Below are positions 33,572-42,797 of a DNA stretch of 43,905 bases, in pieces. Positions within the stretch are counted from its first letter, which is position 1. Every line of letters begins with the position of its first letter. Source of the DNA: an uncultured Cytophagaceae bacterium (GTDB lineage Bacteria > Bacteroidota > Bacteroidia > Cytophagales > Spirosomataceae); NCBI GenBank assembly GCA_903907745.1, contig CAIVPF010000109.1:1-43905 (forward strand), written 5' to 3'. The position numbers and the translations under genes are program-made. The notes beneath the pieces were generated by a model. The model had not been told where the DNA came from and did no database searches. It saw only the letters and a list, made by a program, of their open reading frames with translations.

Positions 33572-35068
33572 TTGATGGGGAAGCCAACCGGATTTTTGGA
33601 AGTTGATCGTAAAACCTCGCCTAAAAGGGCAGTTGAAGAACGAATTCAGGATTATAAAGAGATTGAGCTCATACCAAGCCAATCTGATTCAGAGGCGCAG
33701 GCTAGCAGATGCATGGATTGTGGAACACCATTTTGTCATAGTGGATGCCCATTAGGTAATATTATTCCTGAATTTAATGATGCGGTGTATGAACAAAATT
33801 GGAAGTATGCCTATGAAATTTTGAGTTCTACGAATAATTTCCCGGAGTTTACGGGTCGTATTTGTCCTGCACCCTGTGAATCATCTTGTGTGGTAGGAAT
33901 TAATAAGCCTCCAGTAGCTATTGAATTGATTGAAAAATCAATTATAGAGAAGGCCTTTAGTGAGGGCTGGGTTATTCCCAAAGTTCCTTCCAAGCGTAGT
34001 GGTAAGTCGGTGGCGATTGTGGGTTCAGGACCAGCAGGTTTGGCGGCTGCAAGTCAGTTAAATAAGGCTGGACATTGGGTTACCGTTTATGAGCGCGCTG
34101 ATCGCCCAGGAGGATTATTACGTTATGGGATACCCGATTTCAAATTAGATAAATCGGTTGTTTCAAGGCGAATTGAAGTCATGGAAAAGGAGGGGATTCA
34201 ATTTGTGACTAATTGTCAAGTTGGTACCGATATTAAAATTTCAAAATTGCATGCTGATTTTGATGCTGTTCTAATTACGACAGGATCTACGACACCCCGA
34301 TTAATTTCGGCAACTGGAAATGATGCATTGGGGATTTTTCCTGCGATGGAATTTTTATCCCAACAAAATAAACGTGTTTCTAATATTCCGGTAGAAGTAA
34401 ACCACAAAGGCGAAAAATATCCATTAGGTGATATTTTGGCTACGGGCAAACATGTTGTTGTCATTGGAGGTGGAGATACAGGTTCGGATTGCGTAGGTAC
34501 GTCAAACAGGCATAAGGCTACATCCATTACTCAAATAGAGGTAATGCCAAAGCCACCTTTAGAACGTGCGACGTCTACACCATGGCCGAATTGGCCTACT
34601 ATGTTACGCACATCTACATCACATGATGAAGGTGTGAATCGTTTATGGTCGATTGCCTTACAGGAATTTGTCAAAGATGAACATGGCAATTTAAAAGCTT
34701 TGGTCATTGGAGATATTACGTATATAGCTAAAGATGGAAAAATGGAGTCTCAAGTAAGTAATATTCGAGAGATACCATGTGATTTAGCGTTGATTGCAGC
34801 TGGATTTTTACATACAGATCATGGAAATATTGTTTCCGAATTAACCGATTTAGGAGTACAAACGGATGAGCGAGGTAATTTGCAAGCAGGTTTAGATTAC
34901 AAATCGGCAAATAGTAAAATATTTATTGCTGGTGATGCGCGTAGAGGTCAATCATTGGTTGTTTGGGCCATATCGGAGGGTAGGGAAGCCGCTAGAAGTA
35001 TAGATTTGGCATTGATGGAAAAAACTACCTTGGAAGGTAAAATGGTTTCTACCTTAGATTTAAATTAA
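33572..35068 (+). CDS. gltD: Glutamate synthase, small (beta) subunit
   Basis: A 498-residue electron-input subunit that passes electrons from NAD(P)H through FAD and 4Fe-4S clusters to GltB. The N-terminal cluster-binding region has CMDCGTPFCHSGCPLGNIIP (about 48-67) and CPAPCESSCV (about 94-103). The FAD site is VAIVGSGPAGLAAASQL near 147, the NAD(P)H site is HVVVIGGGDTGSDCVGT near 295, and the late FAD contact is KIFIAGDARRGQSLVVWAI near 450. Length and order are normal. gltBD forms a two-gene operon just before the tRNA cluster. Confidence 0.97.
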   Translation: MMGKPTGFLEVDRKTSPKRAVEERIQDYKEIELIPSQSDSEAQASRCMDCGTPFCHSGCPLGNIIPEFNDAVYEQNWKYAYEILSSTNNFPEFTGRICPAPCESSCVVGINKPPVAIELIEKSIIEKAFSEGWVIPKVPSKRSGKSVAIVGSGPAGLAAASQLNKAGHWVTVYERADRPGGLLRYGIPDFKLDKSVVSRRIEVMEKEGIQFVTNCQVGTDIKISKLHADFDAVLITTGSTTPRLISATGNDALGIFPAMEFLSQQNKRVSNIPVEVNHKGEKYPLGDILATGKHVVVIGGGDTGSDCVGTSNRHKATSITQIEVMPKPPLERATSTPWPNWPTMLRTSTSHDEGVNRLWSIALQEFVKDEHGNLKALVIGDITYIAKDGKMESQVSNIREIPCDLALIAAGFLHTDHGNIVSELTDLGVQTDERGNLQAGLDYKSANSKIFIAGDARRGQSLVVWAISEGREAARSIDLALMEKTTLEGKMVSTLDLN

Positions 35069-35113
35069 AATAATAAATGTTGCAGTTTATGTGGCATTTC
35101 TAAATATTATTAT

Positions 35114-35121
35114 TATTTTTG
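35114..35121 (+). promoter_or_regulatory. -7 promoter box for the tRNA cluster
   Basis: TATTTTTG, exact TAnnTTTG match 18 bases before the tRNA-Ser 5' end. No clear -33 element. Confidence 0.45.
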
Positions 35122-35138
35122 TCCTCTCTTAAATACTA

Positions 35139-35225
35139 GGAGAGATGCCTGAGAGGCCGAAAGGAACAGTTTGCTAAACTGTCGTACTGGCAACGGTACC
35201 GAGGGTTCGAATCCCTCTCTCTCCG
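35139..35225 (+). tRNA. tRNA-Ser (GCT)
   Basis: 87-nt class II tRNA: acceptor GGAGAGA/TCTCTCC with discriminator G, anticodon loop TTGCTAA (anticodon GCT, reads AGC/AGT), a variable arm of normal class II length, and T-arm GAGGG TTCGAAT CCCTC. CCA is not encoded. First of three tandem tRNA genes. Confidence 0.95.
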
Positions 35226-35236
35226 CAGTGTTTTTT

Positions 35237-35310
35237 CGGGGTGTAGCGTAGCCCGGTATCGCGCTTGGTTTGGGACCAAGAGGTCGTAGGTTCGAATCCT
35301 GCCACCCCGA
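35237..35310 (+). tRNA. tRNA-Pro (TGG)
   Basis: 74-nt tRNA: acceptor CGGGGTG/CACCCCG with discriminator A, anticodon stem CTTGG/CCAAG with loop TTTGGGA (anticodon TGG), T-arm GTAGG TTCGAAT CCTGC. The 5' end C1 and identity elements are typical of Pro. It follows tRNA-Ser by 11 bases. Confidence 0.95.
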
Positions 35311-35314
35311 CACA

Positions 35315-35357
35315 GTCAATTTATTTAGGAGTGTTTAACACAATTAAATAAATTGAC
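35315..35357. repeat. Long inverted repeat between tRNA-Pro and tRNA-Arg
   Basis: Perfect 13-bp arms GTCAATTTATTTA / TAAATAAATTGAC around a 17-base loop that itself contains GTGTT/AACAC, followed by a T-rich run. It may be a terminator for the first two tRNAs or a processing hairpin within a three-tRNA transcript. Confidence 0.6.
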
Positions 35358-35368
35358 TTTTTATTTTT

Positions 35369-35442
<74 letters not shown>

Positions 35443-35522
35443 CTTCTCCTTCCATTTTATTTTTTAATATTTACTGCTAATTTTAGTATCTTAGTGAGTA
35501 ATTTTTATTTAAGGTTAGTCTT

Positions 35523-36806
35523 TTGCAAACAGATTCCATAACTCATGCAAGAAATTCAGTCGGCATTGCCATTTTATGGATCATGCCTTCTTTCGTATAT
35601 TTCTTAAAAGAATTATTAGGCTTTAGTGGTACTCCTTTATTTAGTGGTTTATTTAATATGCTGGGTTTATTGCTCATGTTAAATCGTAATTCATTACGAA
35701 TTGCTTATAAAACCAATCCCGTTTTAGGTTTTTTCGGGCTTTCATTTTTTGTTTTAACTGTTTTATATTTTTTCATATTTAATAGTAATCCACCAAGCTT
35801 TTATATCGAAATGATAAATTTAGCTGTTGTAGCAGCTTATTTTATTTTGTTATTAAGAGTTGGCAATGAGACCCAAGATTATCTGATTTGGATTATTTTT
35901 CTAGCTACTTTTTTGATAAATATTTTATTGATTTATTCTATTACGACAAATCCTGATTTTGCTATGGGTGCGCGGGCCACGGTTCAATTTAAACGGCAAG
36001 GGAATTCGGATTACAGTGGTAATCCTTATGTATATAGTAGAAATGGTCTTTTTGGCTTTGTTGTTTCATTATTAATGATTCAAATGAAACCTGTTTTGGT
36101 CCAAATTTATTCGTTTTTCACTAGGTTATTTTTACATATCAACCTATGGTTAAGTTTAATTGTCATTATTATTACTCAAACGAGGGCCACTTTCCTTGCC
36201 TTAGCCATTATCATGGTATTGGCATTTGTATTTGTATTTAAAATAAATCGTGAGTTTTTCAGGAGGAGTAAAGCGGCCTATTTCTTTTATGGTTCGATTT
36301 TACTTATGTTAAATTACATCGATAATCGATTCCATGTAATTGATATTATATCGGGTTATTACACTAACTATGCCTCATTAATTGAACGCGCGGTTTTAAC
36401 GGGGACTAAATTAGGTAAGGTGTCCGAACAAGATGCCTCAGCGATGGGACGGGTTCGAAGTATTGAATATTTCTTTTTAGAATGGAAAGAAAATTCCTAC
36501 AATTTTATTTTTGGCTATGGATATCGATTTCGGTATATGGATATCCCAATCTTGGAATCTTTTTTAAATTTTGGGCTATTGGGATTGTCTTTATTTATTG
36601 GTCTTAATTGCGCTTTGATCTATTATTCTATCAAATCACTTAGATCAGGTCATATTTTTCAAATATTCTTAGGCTTAGTTTATTTTCATACGTTTGTATC
36701 AATTTTTACATCTGGTAGACCTACGGATCTGCCATATTGGATAAGTTATTTTATCTTTATTCGTTTTCTAAGTGTCATTGGCCAGGAAGACCCGCAAAAA
36801 TTATGA
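35523..36806 (+). CDS. Multi-pass membrane protein, Wzy/O-antigen ligase-like
   Basis: A 427-residue protein with about ten to eleven membrane segments and a large non-membrane loop (about residues 265-325), the overall build of O-antigen polymerase/ligase proteins. The loop contains IERAVLTGTKLGKVSEQDAS and GRVRSIEYFFLEWKENSYNF, then FIFGYGYRF, resembling the conserved R...W..NP.FGxG region before the last helices of this family. It would join repeat units or ligate glycans at the periplasmic face. The start is TTG at 35523; no in-frame ATG is near. It is the first gene of an AT-rich polysaccharide locus and overlaps the next gene by 4 bases. Confidence 0.75.
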   Translation: MQTDSITHARNSVGIAILWIMPSFVYFLKELLGFSGTPLFSGLFNMLGLLLMLNRNSLRIAYKTNPVLGFFGLSFFVLTVLYFFIFNSNPPSFYIEMINLAVVAAYFILLLRVGNETQDYLIWIIFLATFLINILLIYSITTNPDFAMGARATVQFKRQGNSDYSGNPYVYSRNGLFGFVVSLLMIQMKPVLVQIYSFFTRLFLHINLWLSLIVIIITQTRATFLALAIIMVLAFVFVFKINREFFRRSKAAYFFYGSILLMLNYIDNRFHVIDIISGYYTNYASLIERAVLTGTKLGKVSEQDASAMGRVRSIEYFFLEWKENSYNFIFGYGYRFRYMDIPILESFLNFGLLGLSLFIGLNCALIYYSIKSLRSGHIFQIFLGLVYFHTFVSIFTSGRPTDLPYWISYFIFIRFLSVIGQEDPQKL

Positions 36807-37897
36807 ATCGCATATTAGTATTTCATAATCAACTTTGGAGTCAATATAAATCTTGTATTTTTGAAGGTTTGCATAAACAAGTAGAAAATAGTGAATTGCT
36901 TGTTATTCAAACTTCTATTAGTGAAGAAATTCGAAAAGATTTGGTCAATTTTGATGTTCATTCATATCCTTATCAATATCCTTTTCATTTACTGAATAAT
37001 AAGACATTAGAATCTTCGAATTCATTTTCGACAGCACTATCGTGGATCTATTGGATATTTAAATTTAAGCCAACAGCAATTAATCTTACCGGTTATTCCG
37101 AATTAGGCACATTACCTGTTTTATTAATTAGCAGATTATTCGGTATAAAGACGTATATGACTAATGAAAGTGTTTTAGGTTTTCAACATCAACCTACAAC
37201 CTGCTTAAATCGTATCAAGAAGGTTTATAAAACATTTTTATTCTCTATGACAACGGGTTTTTTTTCATACGGGATAAATTCTAATACTTTTTTATTTTTT
37301 CATGGAGTTCCCAAACAAAAGATTAAATTATTTCTAAATGCATTCGATAAATCTAAGTTTTTAAGTGCAGGCAATAAGGAGGTAGAACCCATGGAAAAGT
37401 ATATACTATTTGTTGGTCGATTATCCCCTGAAAAAAACCTTGATGCTTTGATTACTTTGGCTAAATATATCAAATCACAACAATTAAATTATCATTTAAT
37501 TGTTGTGGGAGATGGGCCCTTAAAATCATCATTTATTAAACAAATTTCTGATTTACCTATTCAGTACAAAGGATCAGTAGCTTGGGAACAATTAGCTGAA
37601 TTATATCGACATGCCGCAGCTTTATATTTGCCTTCCATCATAGAACCATGGGGAATGGTAGCTAATGAAGCCCAAGAATTAGGAATACCTGTTATTTGTT
37701 CTGAAGCTTGTGGTTGTGCTCATGATTTAATTATATCAACCTATTCAGGATTGGTTTGTGATGAAAATAATTGTGAAGAAATTTTCGAATATTTAAATAA
37801 AGGTTTTTCTAGTGACTTCATCCGTAAAAATGCGCGTATTTTTTCGGTAGAAAAACTTGTAGACCAAATGCAAATTGCTCTTGAATCACATGGATAA
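36803..37897 (+). CDS. Glycosyltransferase family 4 protein (first of three)
   Basis: A 364-residue GT-B glycosyltransferase from ATG at 36803, which overlaps the previous stop in the ATGA manner; a longer reading from 36737 is unlikely. The C-terminal nucleotide-sugar domain has ILFVGRLSPEKNLDALI near 205, LIVVGDGPLKSSF near 235, and the donor site in YLPSIIEPWGMVANEAQELG (E-x7-E) near 290. It transfers a sugar to a growing lipid-linked glycan at the inner face of the membrane. The sugar and linkage cannot be told. Confidence 0.88.
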   Translation: MNRILVFHNQLWSQYKSCIFEGLHKQVENSELLVIQTSISEEIRKDLVNFDVHSYPYQYPFHLLNNKTLESSNSFSTALSWIYWIFKFKPTAINLTGYSELGTLPVLLISRLFGIKTYMTNESVLGFQHQPTTCLNRIKKVYKTFLFSMTTGFFSYGINSNTFLFFHGVPKQKIKLFLNAFDKSKFLSAGNKEVEPMEKYILFVGRLSPEKNLDALITLAKYIKSQQLNYHLIVVGDGPLKSSFIKQISDLPIQYKGSVAWEQLAELYRHAAALYLPSIIEPWGMVANEAQELGIPVICSEACGCAHDLIISTYSGLVCDENNCEEIFEYLNKGFSSDFIRKNARIFSVEKLVDQMQIALESHG

Positions 37898-39038
37898 ACA
37901 AAAAACCATATTGCATTTGTGTAGCTATACTTGGGAAGTGGGTGGGCCCTCTAGTGTTATTTTAAATCAAGCGAAATTCCAACAAGCATATGCCATTAAA
38001 AATGTGGTAATAAGTACAATAAATCCCCGAATGCAGGCCTATCCACAACATGGCCTAGTTCGGGTATTCTATTTCCCTAAAAGTCCAATTTCTTCAATTT
38101 TACCTGACTTTTCGTGGAAGTTGTTATTTTGGTATTTCAAAAATTACAAATCATTTGATGTAGTTCAAATACATGGTTTATGGAATTTTGGTTCTATACT
38201 GCCTTTTCTATTTCCTAAAAAAAATAAAATAGTAGTTACCATACATGGATTCTTAGATCCTTATGTTTTAAAGGAATCAAAGTGGAAAAAAAGAATTTTT
38301 TGGAATATTTTCCATCGCTGGCAATTAAAAAAGGCCGATGTTATTCATGTGATGAGTCAGGATGAAAATACGATTGTTGGCCAATTATTCCCTTTTCAAA
38401 AAAATATAATTAAATATGTGCCGAATGGATATGATGTCCCCTTAAATAAATTTGAAGTTAAACCCAATTTCAAGAAAGAACTGGATGATTTTATCTCTAA
38501 TTCAGATTGCACGTTCTTGTTTTTAGGGAGATTGCACTCCAAGAAGGGTCTAGGCATACTAATTGAAGCTTATAAGTCATTAATCAAAAAGGAGCTTGGA
38601 TCAGTTAAATTGATTATTGCCGGTCCTGATGATGGTTATTTACAAGAATTAATTCAAGAAACGAGTGGATTAAGTTCAGGAACCTATTTGCAATTTCCAG
38701 CTATTACTGGAGATAATAAAGATTACTTGATAAGATCGAGTGATGTTTTTGTACTTCCTTCCTATAGTGAAGGCTTTTCAATTGCTGCATTAGAGGCCAT
38801 TGCTTATGCAAAAGCCTGTATTTTTAGTCATCACATTGGTTTTTCTGATATTTTAATCTCAAATAATGCTGCATTAATTTGTGACACGAACGCAGAATCA
38901 CTGGTAGGTCAAATGGAAAAACTAGTATTAAATGCTAATTTGCGTAGTAATTTAGGAGAAAATGCTCTTAAGGTACATTCGAATAATTTCACTAATGAAA
39001 TAGTAGGGAAACAATTTTTGGATTCCGTATTTAAATAG
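37890..39038 (+). CDS. Glycosyltransferase family 4 protein (second)
   Basis: A 382-residue GT-B enzyme from ATG at 37890, overlapping the previous gene by 8 bases. N-terminal acceptor domain: ILHLCSYTWEVGGPSSVILN with the glycine-rich loop. C-terminal donor domain: FLFLGRLHSKKGLGILIEAY near 210, LIIAGPDDG near 245, and the EX7E donor motif in VLPSYSEGFSIAALEAIAY near 290. The pattern resembles mannosyl/galactosyltransferases of exopolysaccharide loci, but specificity cannot be read. The next gene starts 2 bases on. Confidence 0.88.
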   Translation: MDKQKTILHLCSYTWEVGGPSSVILNQAKFQQAYAIKNVVISTINPRMQAYPQHGLVRVFYFPKSPISSILPDFSWKLLFWYFKNYKSFDVVQIHGLWNFGSILPFLFPKKNKIVVTIHGFLDPYVLKESKWKKRIFWNIFHRWQLKKADVIHVMSQDENTIVGQLFPFQKNIIKYVPNGYDVPLNKFEVKPNFKKELDDFISNSDCTFLFLGRLHSKKGLGILIEAYKSLIKKELGSVKLIIAGPDDGYLQELIQETSGLSSGTYLQFPAITGDNKDYLIRSSDVFVLPSYSEGFSIAALEAIAYAKACIFSHHIGFSDILISNNAALICDTNAESLVGQMEKLVLNANLRSNLGENALKVHSNNFTNEIVGKQFLDSVFK

Positions 39039-39040
39039 AA

Positions 39041-39928
39041 ATGATAGATTCAAGCAACATTGGTATTTTAATAATTGCTTATAATGAAGAAATTCATCTA
39101 AATCGGTGCATCGAAAATGCAAAAAAATTAAGTCCAAATATTTTCGTTGTCGATTCCTTTTCTACTGACAAATCAATCCAAATATTACAGGAGCATGCTA
39201 TTAAATTCTTGCAACATCCTTTCTCTACCCATGCCAAACAAATTAATGTAGGAATTGATCAATTTCCTTATCGAGTCGAATGGTTGGTCCGATTAGATTG
39301 TGATGAGCTTATGTCAGATGAATTAATTTTGGAAATTAAAAACTCAACTAAGAATAAAAATTCTACCTATAATGGTTATTTTATTCAAAGAAAGGTTAAT
39401 TTTTTGCAGGGGATTTTACATTTTGGGATGATAAATCCGATCTGGTTATTACGTGTTTGGAAGAAAGAAGAGGGGAAATGCAATGATTTGTGGATGGATG
39501 AAAAAATCGAACTAAATAGGCCCAATACAACTCATTTAAAAGGAATTTTATACGATCATAATTTACAGGATATTACCTGGTGGACTCAAAAGCACAACCA
39601 TTATGCCGTTCGGGAAGCTTACGAGATTCTACGTCAAAAATATGGTTTAAATAATCCTGAAGAAACAAATACCATTGATAGGAAAATTGTAAAAATCAAA
39701 AAACTTTACAACCATTTACCGATTTTTGTAAGACCTTTTTTGCTTTTTATGTACGCTTATTTTATAAAATTAGGTTTTTTAGATGGTAAGCGTGGTTTGA
39801 TATGGAATTTTTTACAAGTATTTTGGTATCGGTTTTTAGTAGATGTTAAAGTTCTAGAAATAGAAATTCAGCATCAATTTGATGCAGATAAAATTATTAA
39901 CACCTTAAATAATCGTTTTGAAAACTGA
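39041..39928 (+). CDS. Glycosyltransferase family 2 protein, WaaE-like
   Basis: A 295-residue GT-A glycosyltransferase. NIGILIIAYNEEIHLNRCIE at the N-terminus, FVVDSFSTDKSIQIL near 35, and the metal-binding DCDE of RLDCDELMSDE near 88 are typical. RQINVGI-type HAKQINVGIDQ and the late WWTQKHNHYAVREA are shared with the KdtX/WaaE subgroup that adds glucose to LPS core, so a similar role in capsule or LPS assembly is possible. Its stop overlaps the acetyltransferase start by 11 bases. Confidence 0.85.
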   Translation: MIDSSNIGILIIAYNEEIHLNRCIENAKKLSPNIFVVDSFSTDKSIQILQEHAIKFLQHPFSTHAKQINVGIDQFPYRVEWLVRLDCDELMSDELILEIKNSTKNKNSTYNGYFIQRKVNFLQGILHFGMINPIWLLRVWKKEEGKCNDLWMDEKIELNRPNTTHLKGILYDHNLQDITWWTQKHNHYAVREAYEILRQKYGLNNPEETNTIDRKIVKIKKLYNHLPIFVRPFLLFMYAYFIKLGFLDGKRGLIWNFLQVFWYRFLVDVKVLEIEIQHQFDADKIINTLNNRFEN

Positions 39929-40466
39929 TTTTTCAACATTTAAACATGAAGTTTTTTCCGGTATAGATCGGAAAATAAGTTATTTGTTTTGGCTTTTTGT
40001 TTCAAACGTTTTCTTTTTGACAAATATCCCCTATCCTAATACTTGGAAGGTGCTTTTGCTTCGTTTGTTTGGTGCTAAAATCGGCCAAAAGGCGGTAATC
40101 AAGCCATGGGTGAAAATTAAATTTCCATGGAATTTAACACTAGGAGATCATGTTTGGCTTGGCGAAGAAGTTTGGATTGATAATATTTCAATGGTCATGA
40201 TAGATTCCCATGTCTGTATTTCCCAAGGGGCCTTATTAATTACTGGAAATCATGAATACACCAAATCACATTTTCCTTTAATTTCAAAACCCATAATCAT
40301 CGAAGATGGTGTTTGGGTATGTGCGAAGGCAGTAGTAACAGGCGGTGTTACATTAAAAAGTCATTCTGTTCTTTCTTTAGCATGTATTGCAACAAAGGAT
40401 TTAGATTCCTATTATATTTACGGTAACTTCCCACTAGAAAAATTAAAACCAAGAATCATTTCTTAA
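39918..40466 (+). CDS. Sugar O-acetyltransferase, WcaF-like left-handed beta-helix
   Basis: A 182-residue acetyltransferase, start TTG at 39918. The N-terminal part (FWLFVSNVFFLTNIPYPNTWKVLLLRLFGAKIG) followed by hexapeptide turns (IGQKAVIKPWVKIKFPWNLTL, LGDHVWLGEEVWI, VCISQGALLITGNHEYT with the catalytic His, and VWVCAKAVVTGGVTLKSHSV) matches the colanic acid WcaF-type group. It acetylates a sugar of the polysaccharide using acetyl-CoA. Length normal. Translationally coupled to the preceding GT2 gene. Confidence 0.88.
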   Translation: MKTDFSTFKHEVFSGIDRKISYLFWLFVSNVFFLTNIPYPNTWKVLLLRLFGAKIGQKAVIKPWVKIKFPWNLTLGDHVWLGEEVWIDNISMVMIDSHVCISQGALLITGNHEYTKSHFPLISKPIIIEDGVWVCAKAVVTGGVTLKSHSVLSLACIATKDLDSYYIYGNFPLEKLKPRIIS

Positions 40467-40467
40467 C

Positions 40468-41655
40468 ATGAATGAAATATCACAATTATTTGCCAATAAG
40501 GAATTTCAAATTTTGGTTTCATTTTTCACTTCATTATTTGTAGCGATAACGGCTATCCCTGTTATCATCAATATTTCCAAATTAAAGGATTTAATGGCCG
40601 AAATAGAGGTTCGCAGCTCTCATGAAGAATTAACGCCAACTTTGGGCGGTGTGGCTATATTTGCTGCTACTTTAATTGCCTATTTTATATGGGATAATCC
40701 GAACGAAGGACATGAAATTCATTTAACGGTTGCAGCCTTAATTATTTTATTTTTTTTAGGCATCAAAGACGATATCTTAATATTAGCGCCAAACAAAAAA
40801 TTATATATCCAAATTGCAGCGTCCTTATTATTAATTTCCTTTGGTGATTTACGCATAGCGAATTTATATGGCTTATTGGGAATTCACGACATTAATTATA
40901 TTTCGAGTATTATTTTTACTACGTTTATATTCATTTCTTTGACGAATGCGATTAATCTAATAGATGGCATTGATGGTTTAGCGGGATCAGTGGGCCTTTT
41001 ATCAAGCCTTATTTTTAGTGTTTTATTTTTCAAATTGGGCCTCTTTGCGATGGCAACATTGTCAATTTCTTTGGCTGGGGCGCTATTTGGTTTTTTGAAA
41101 TTCAACTATTCAGATAAAAATAAAATTTTTATGGGAGATACAGGTTCTTTGATTGTAGGTTTTTTACTTTCATTTTTCTCTGTTAAATATATCGCATTTA
41201 ATAGTGACTTTATTTATAATCCTAATTTGGGTAACGACTCTCCAATTCTAGTCATATTGATTTTAATTATCCCGCTATTTGACACATTACGTGTGTTTAT
41301 ATTACGTCTCATTGAAGGTAATTCACCATTTAAAGGGGATCGCAAGCATATGCATCATATATTAATTGACCTTAAATTAAGTCATGGTCAAGCCACATTT
41401 TCATTGATATTCTGTAATATTATTTTAGTAGCCCTATTTTTTGTGTTTCGATATCATTTAGCAATTAATCTATTATTATTGATTCTCTTCTTGTGTTTCC
41501 TTATTTATTGTTCTGTAGGCTATTTCTTATCGAAAAATATTGATTATCAAAAAATTGATCGAATTCAATATACTAAAATAGACAAATTAAAAAGGTTGCA
41601 GTTGGTCGAAGAAAAGAAGGTTTCTTCTAGATTAAAGGATTTTGAATCAGAATAG
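40468..41655 (+). CDS. Undecaprenyl-phosphate sugar-1-phosphate transferase, WecA/TagO/MraY family
   Basis: A 395-residue membrane enzyme of about eleven segments that starts glycan chains by loading a sugar-1-phosphate, usually GlcNAc-1-P, onto undecaprenyl phosphate. Motifs: TPTLGGVAIF near 52, the catalytic Asp pair in FLGIKDDILILAPNKKL near 97, NAINLIDGIDGLAGSV near 155, FMGDTGSLIVGF near 225 (Mg site), and GDRKHMHHILIDL near 290 (HIHH type substrate motif). It is the likely first step for the sugars added by the neighbouring transferases. The last 29 bases overlap the convergent GT4 gene. Confidence 0.92.
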   Translation: MNEISQLFANKEFQILVSFFTSLFVAITAIPVIINISKLKDLMAEIEVRSSHEELTPTLGGVAIFAATLIAYFIWDNPNEGHEIHLTVAALIILFFLGIKDDILILAPNKKLYIQIAASLLLISFGDLRIANLYGLLGIHDINYISSIIFTTFIFISLTNAINLIDGIDGLAGSVGLLSSLIFSVLFFKLGLFAMATLSISLAGALFGFLKFNYSDKNKIFMGDTGSLIVGFLLSFFSVKYIAFNSDFIYNPNLGNDSPILVILILIIPLFDTLRVFILRLIEGNSPFKGDRKHMHHILIDLKLSHGQATFSLIFCNIILVALFFVFRYHLAINLLLLILFLCFLIYCSVGYFLSKNIDYQKIDRIQYTKIDKLKRLQLVEEKKVSSRLKDFESE

Positions 41656-42706
41656 ATAATTTTTGAAACTCGATCGCATAATCGTATTTTAGTTTATCTA
41701 GGGCATTATAAGACGATAAATTATTCATTACCTCCTTTAGGCCGATTGATATGGCCTCCGGATTTAATTCCTTAACTATTTTCCCATCTTTTTCATGGAC
41801 CAATAGGGTAGAACCACCCGAGTCAGTGGCTACCACAGGCATTCCTAAGGCTTGTGCTTCCATGATGACTAAGCCCATGGACTCTTCTCGGGAAGTTGAA
41901 AGAAAGATATCTCCTTGTTTTAAATAGGTCAAATACTCTTCCAAGTTATTTGTCTCTATAAATGAAACTGATTTTATTTTCTCATTTTTTAATTGAATTA
42001 TTTCACTAAACGCATTGTTATTCTTTTTACCTAACCAAATAAATTCAACAAATGGAGAACGTAAAATGTCCGCAACTTCTATAAATAAATCAGTTCCCTT
42101 GCGATAACAGACAGTTCCGGATCCGATAATTTTAAGTACTTTATTGGATTTAGTTGTCTTATTTTTCCTGTGAGATTTCCATTCGGAAAATTTGATGCTA
42201 GAATTAATGACCGTAATAGGCTTTTGAAAGAAGGGGGCAAATATATCCTTAACTAAGCTCGAACATGCAACCAGATGATCACATTTTTGAAGCATTGTTT
42301 TGAAATCATTTATTTGTAGCGATTCAAAATTGTACAATAATTCATGTACATGCACGATTGTTTGAACATGAAATTGATCTCTATAGCTTAGTAAATGTAT
42401 TTGACTTATTGTATTGAAATACCATAGGTTGGCTTTAAAACTGTCTTGAATCTTTTTTATCTGTTTTCCAATGACATCTGTACCTGTATGAAATAAAAGT
42501 TTATCTAAAACTGAAAATTGTTGATTCAAATAAAAGACGGGTATGTTTTTATCGATTAAATCCACTAATTCCCCTTTACGGTCACAGATAACGATTCCAA
42601 TTTCAATTTTCCCTTGCCGATTTAAATCTTGAATAAATTCATAGATAAGGGTTTCAGAGCCAGTTCGACTAAATGAATTTACAAAAAAGAGAACTTTCGT
42701 TGGCAT
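41627..42706 (-). CDS. Glycosyltransferase family 4 protein (third, opposite strand)
   Basis: A 359-residue GT-B enzyme from ATG at 42706 (TTG one codon upstream is less likely). VLFFVNSFSRTGSETLIYEF is the N-terminal glycine/serine loop; the donor domain has KIIGSGTVCYRKGTDLFIEV near 190 and the EX7E motif in FLSTSREESMGLVIMEAQAL near 280, followed by PVVATDSGGSTLLV. It lies convergent to the rest of the polysaccharide locus and overlaps the WecA-like gene by 29 bases, so it is expressed separately. The acceptor is unknown. Confidence 0.87.
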   Translation of the reverse strand: MPTKVLFFVNSFSRTGSETLIYEFIQDLNRQGKIEIGIVICDRKGELVDLIDKNIPVFYLNQQFSVLDKLLFHTGTDVIGKQIKKIQDSFKANLWYFNTISQIHLLSYRDQFHVQTIVHVHELLYNFESLQINDFKTMLQKCDHLVACSSLVKDIFAPFFQKPITVINSSIKFSEWKSHRKNKTTKSNKVLKIIGSGTVCYRKGTDLFIEVADILRSPFVEFIWLGKKNNNAFSEIIQLKNEKIKSVSFIETNNLEEYLTYLKQGDIFLSTSREESMGLVIMEAQALGMPVVATDSGGSTLLVHEKDGKIVKELNPEAISIGLKEVMNNLSSYNALDKLKYDYAIEFQKLSILIQNPLI

Positions 42707-42764
42707 CAATAAGATGAAATTAGACTGGCTAATAGATAAATAAGGTAAAGAAATTTAAAATTAC

Positions 42765-42772
42765 TAATTTTG
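42765..42772 (+). promoter_or_regulatory. -7 promoter box for pheA
   Basis: TAATTTTG, exact TAnnTTTG match 25 bases before the pheA ATG. No -33 TTTG at the right distance. The 91-base gap is too short for a leader-peptide attenuator, and none is seen. Confidence 0.45.
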
Positions 42773-42797
42773 AGGTAGTAAAGAAAACTTCGTACAC

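Noticed and set aside
35113-35319. Minus-strand open frame across tRNA-Ser and tRNA-Pro
   Set aside because: It is the complement of two clear tRNA genes; its GFEPS-like peptide is a familiar tRNA artefact.
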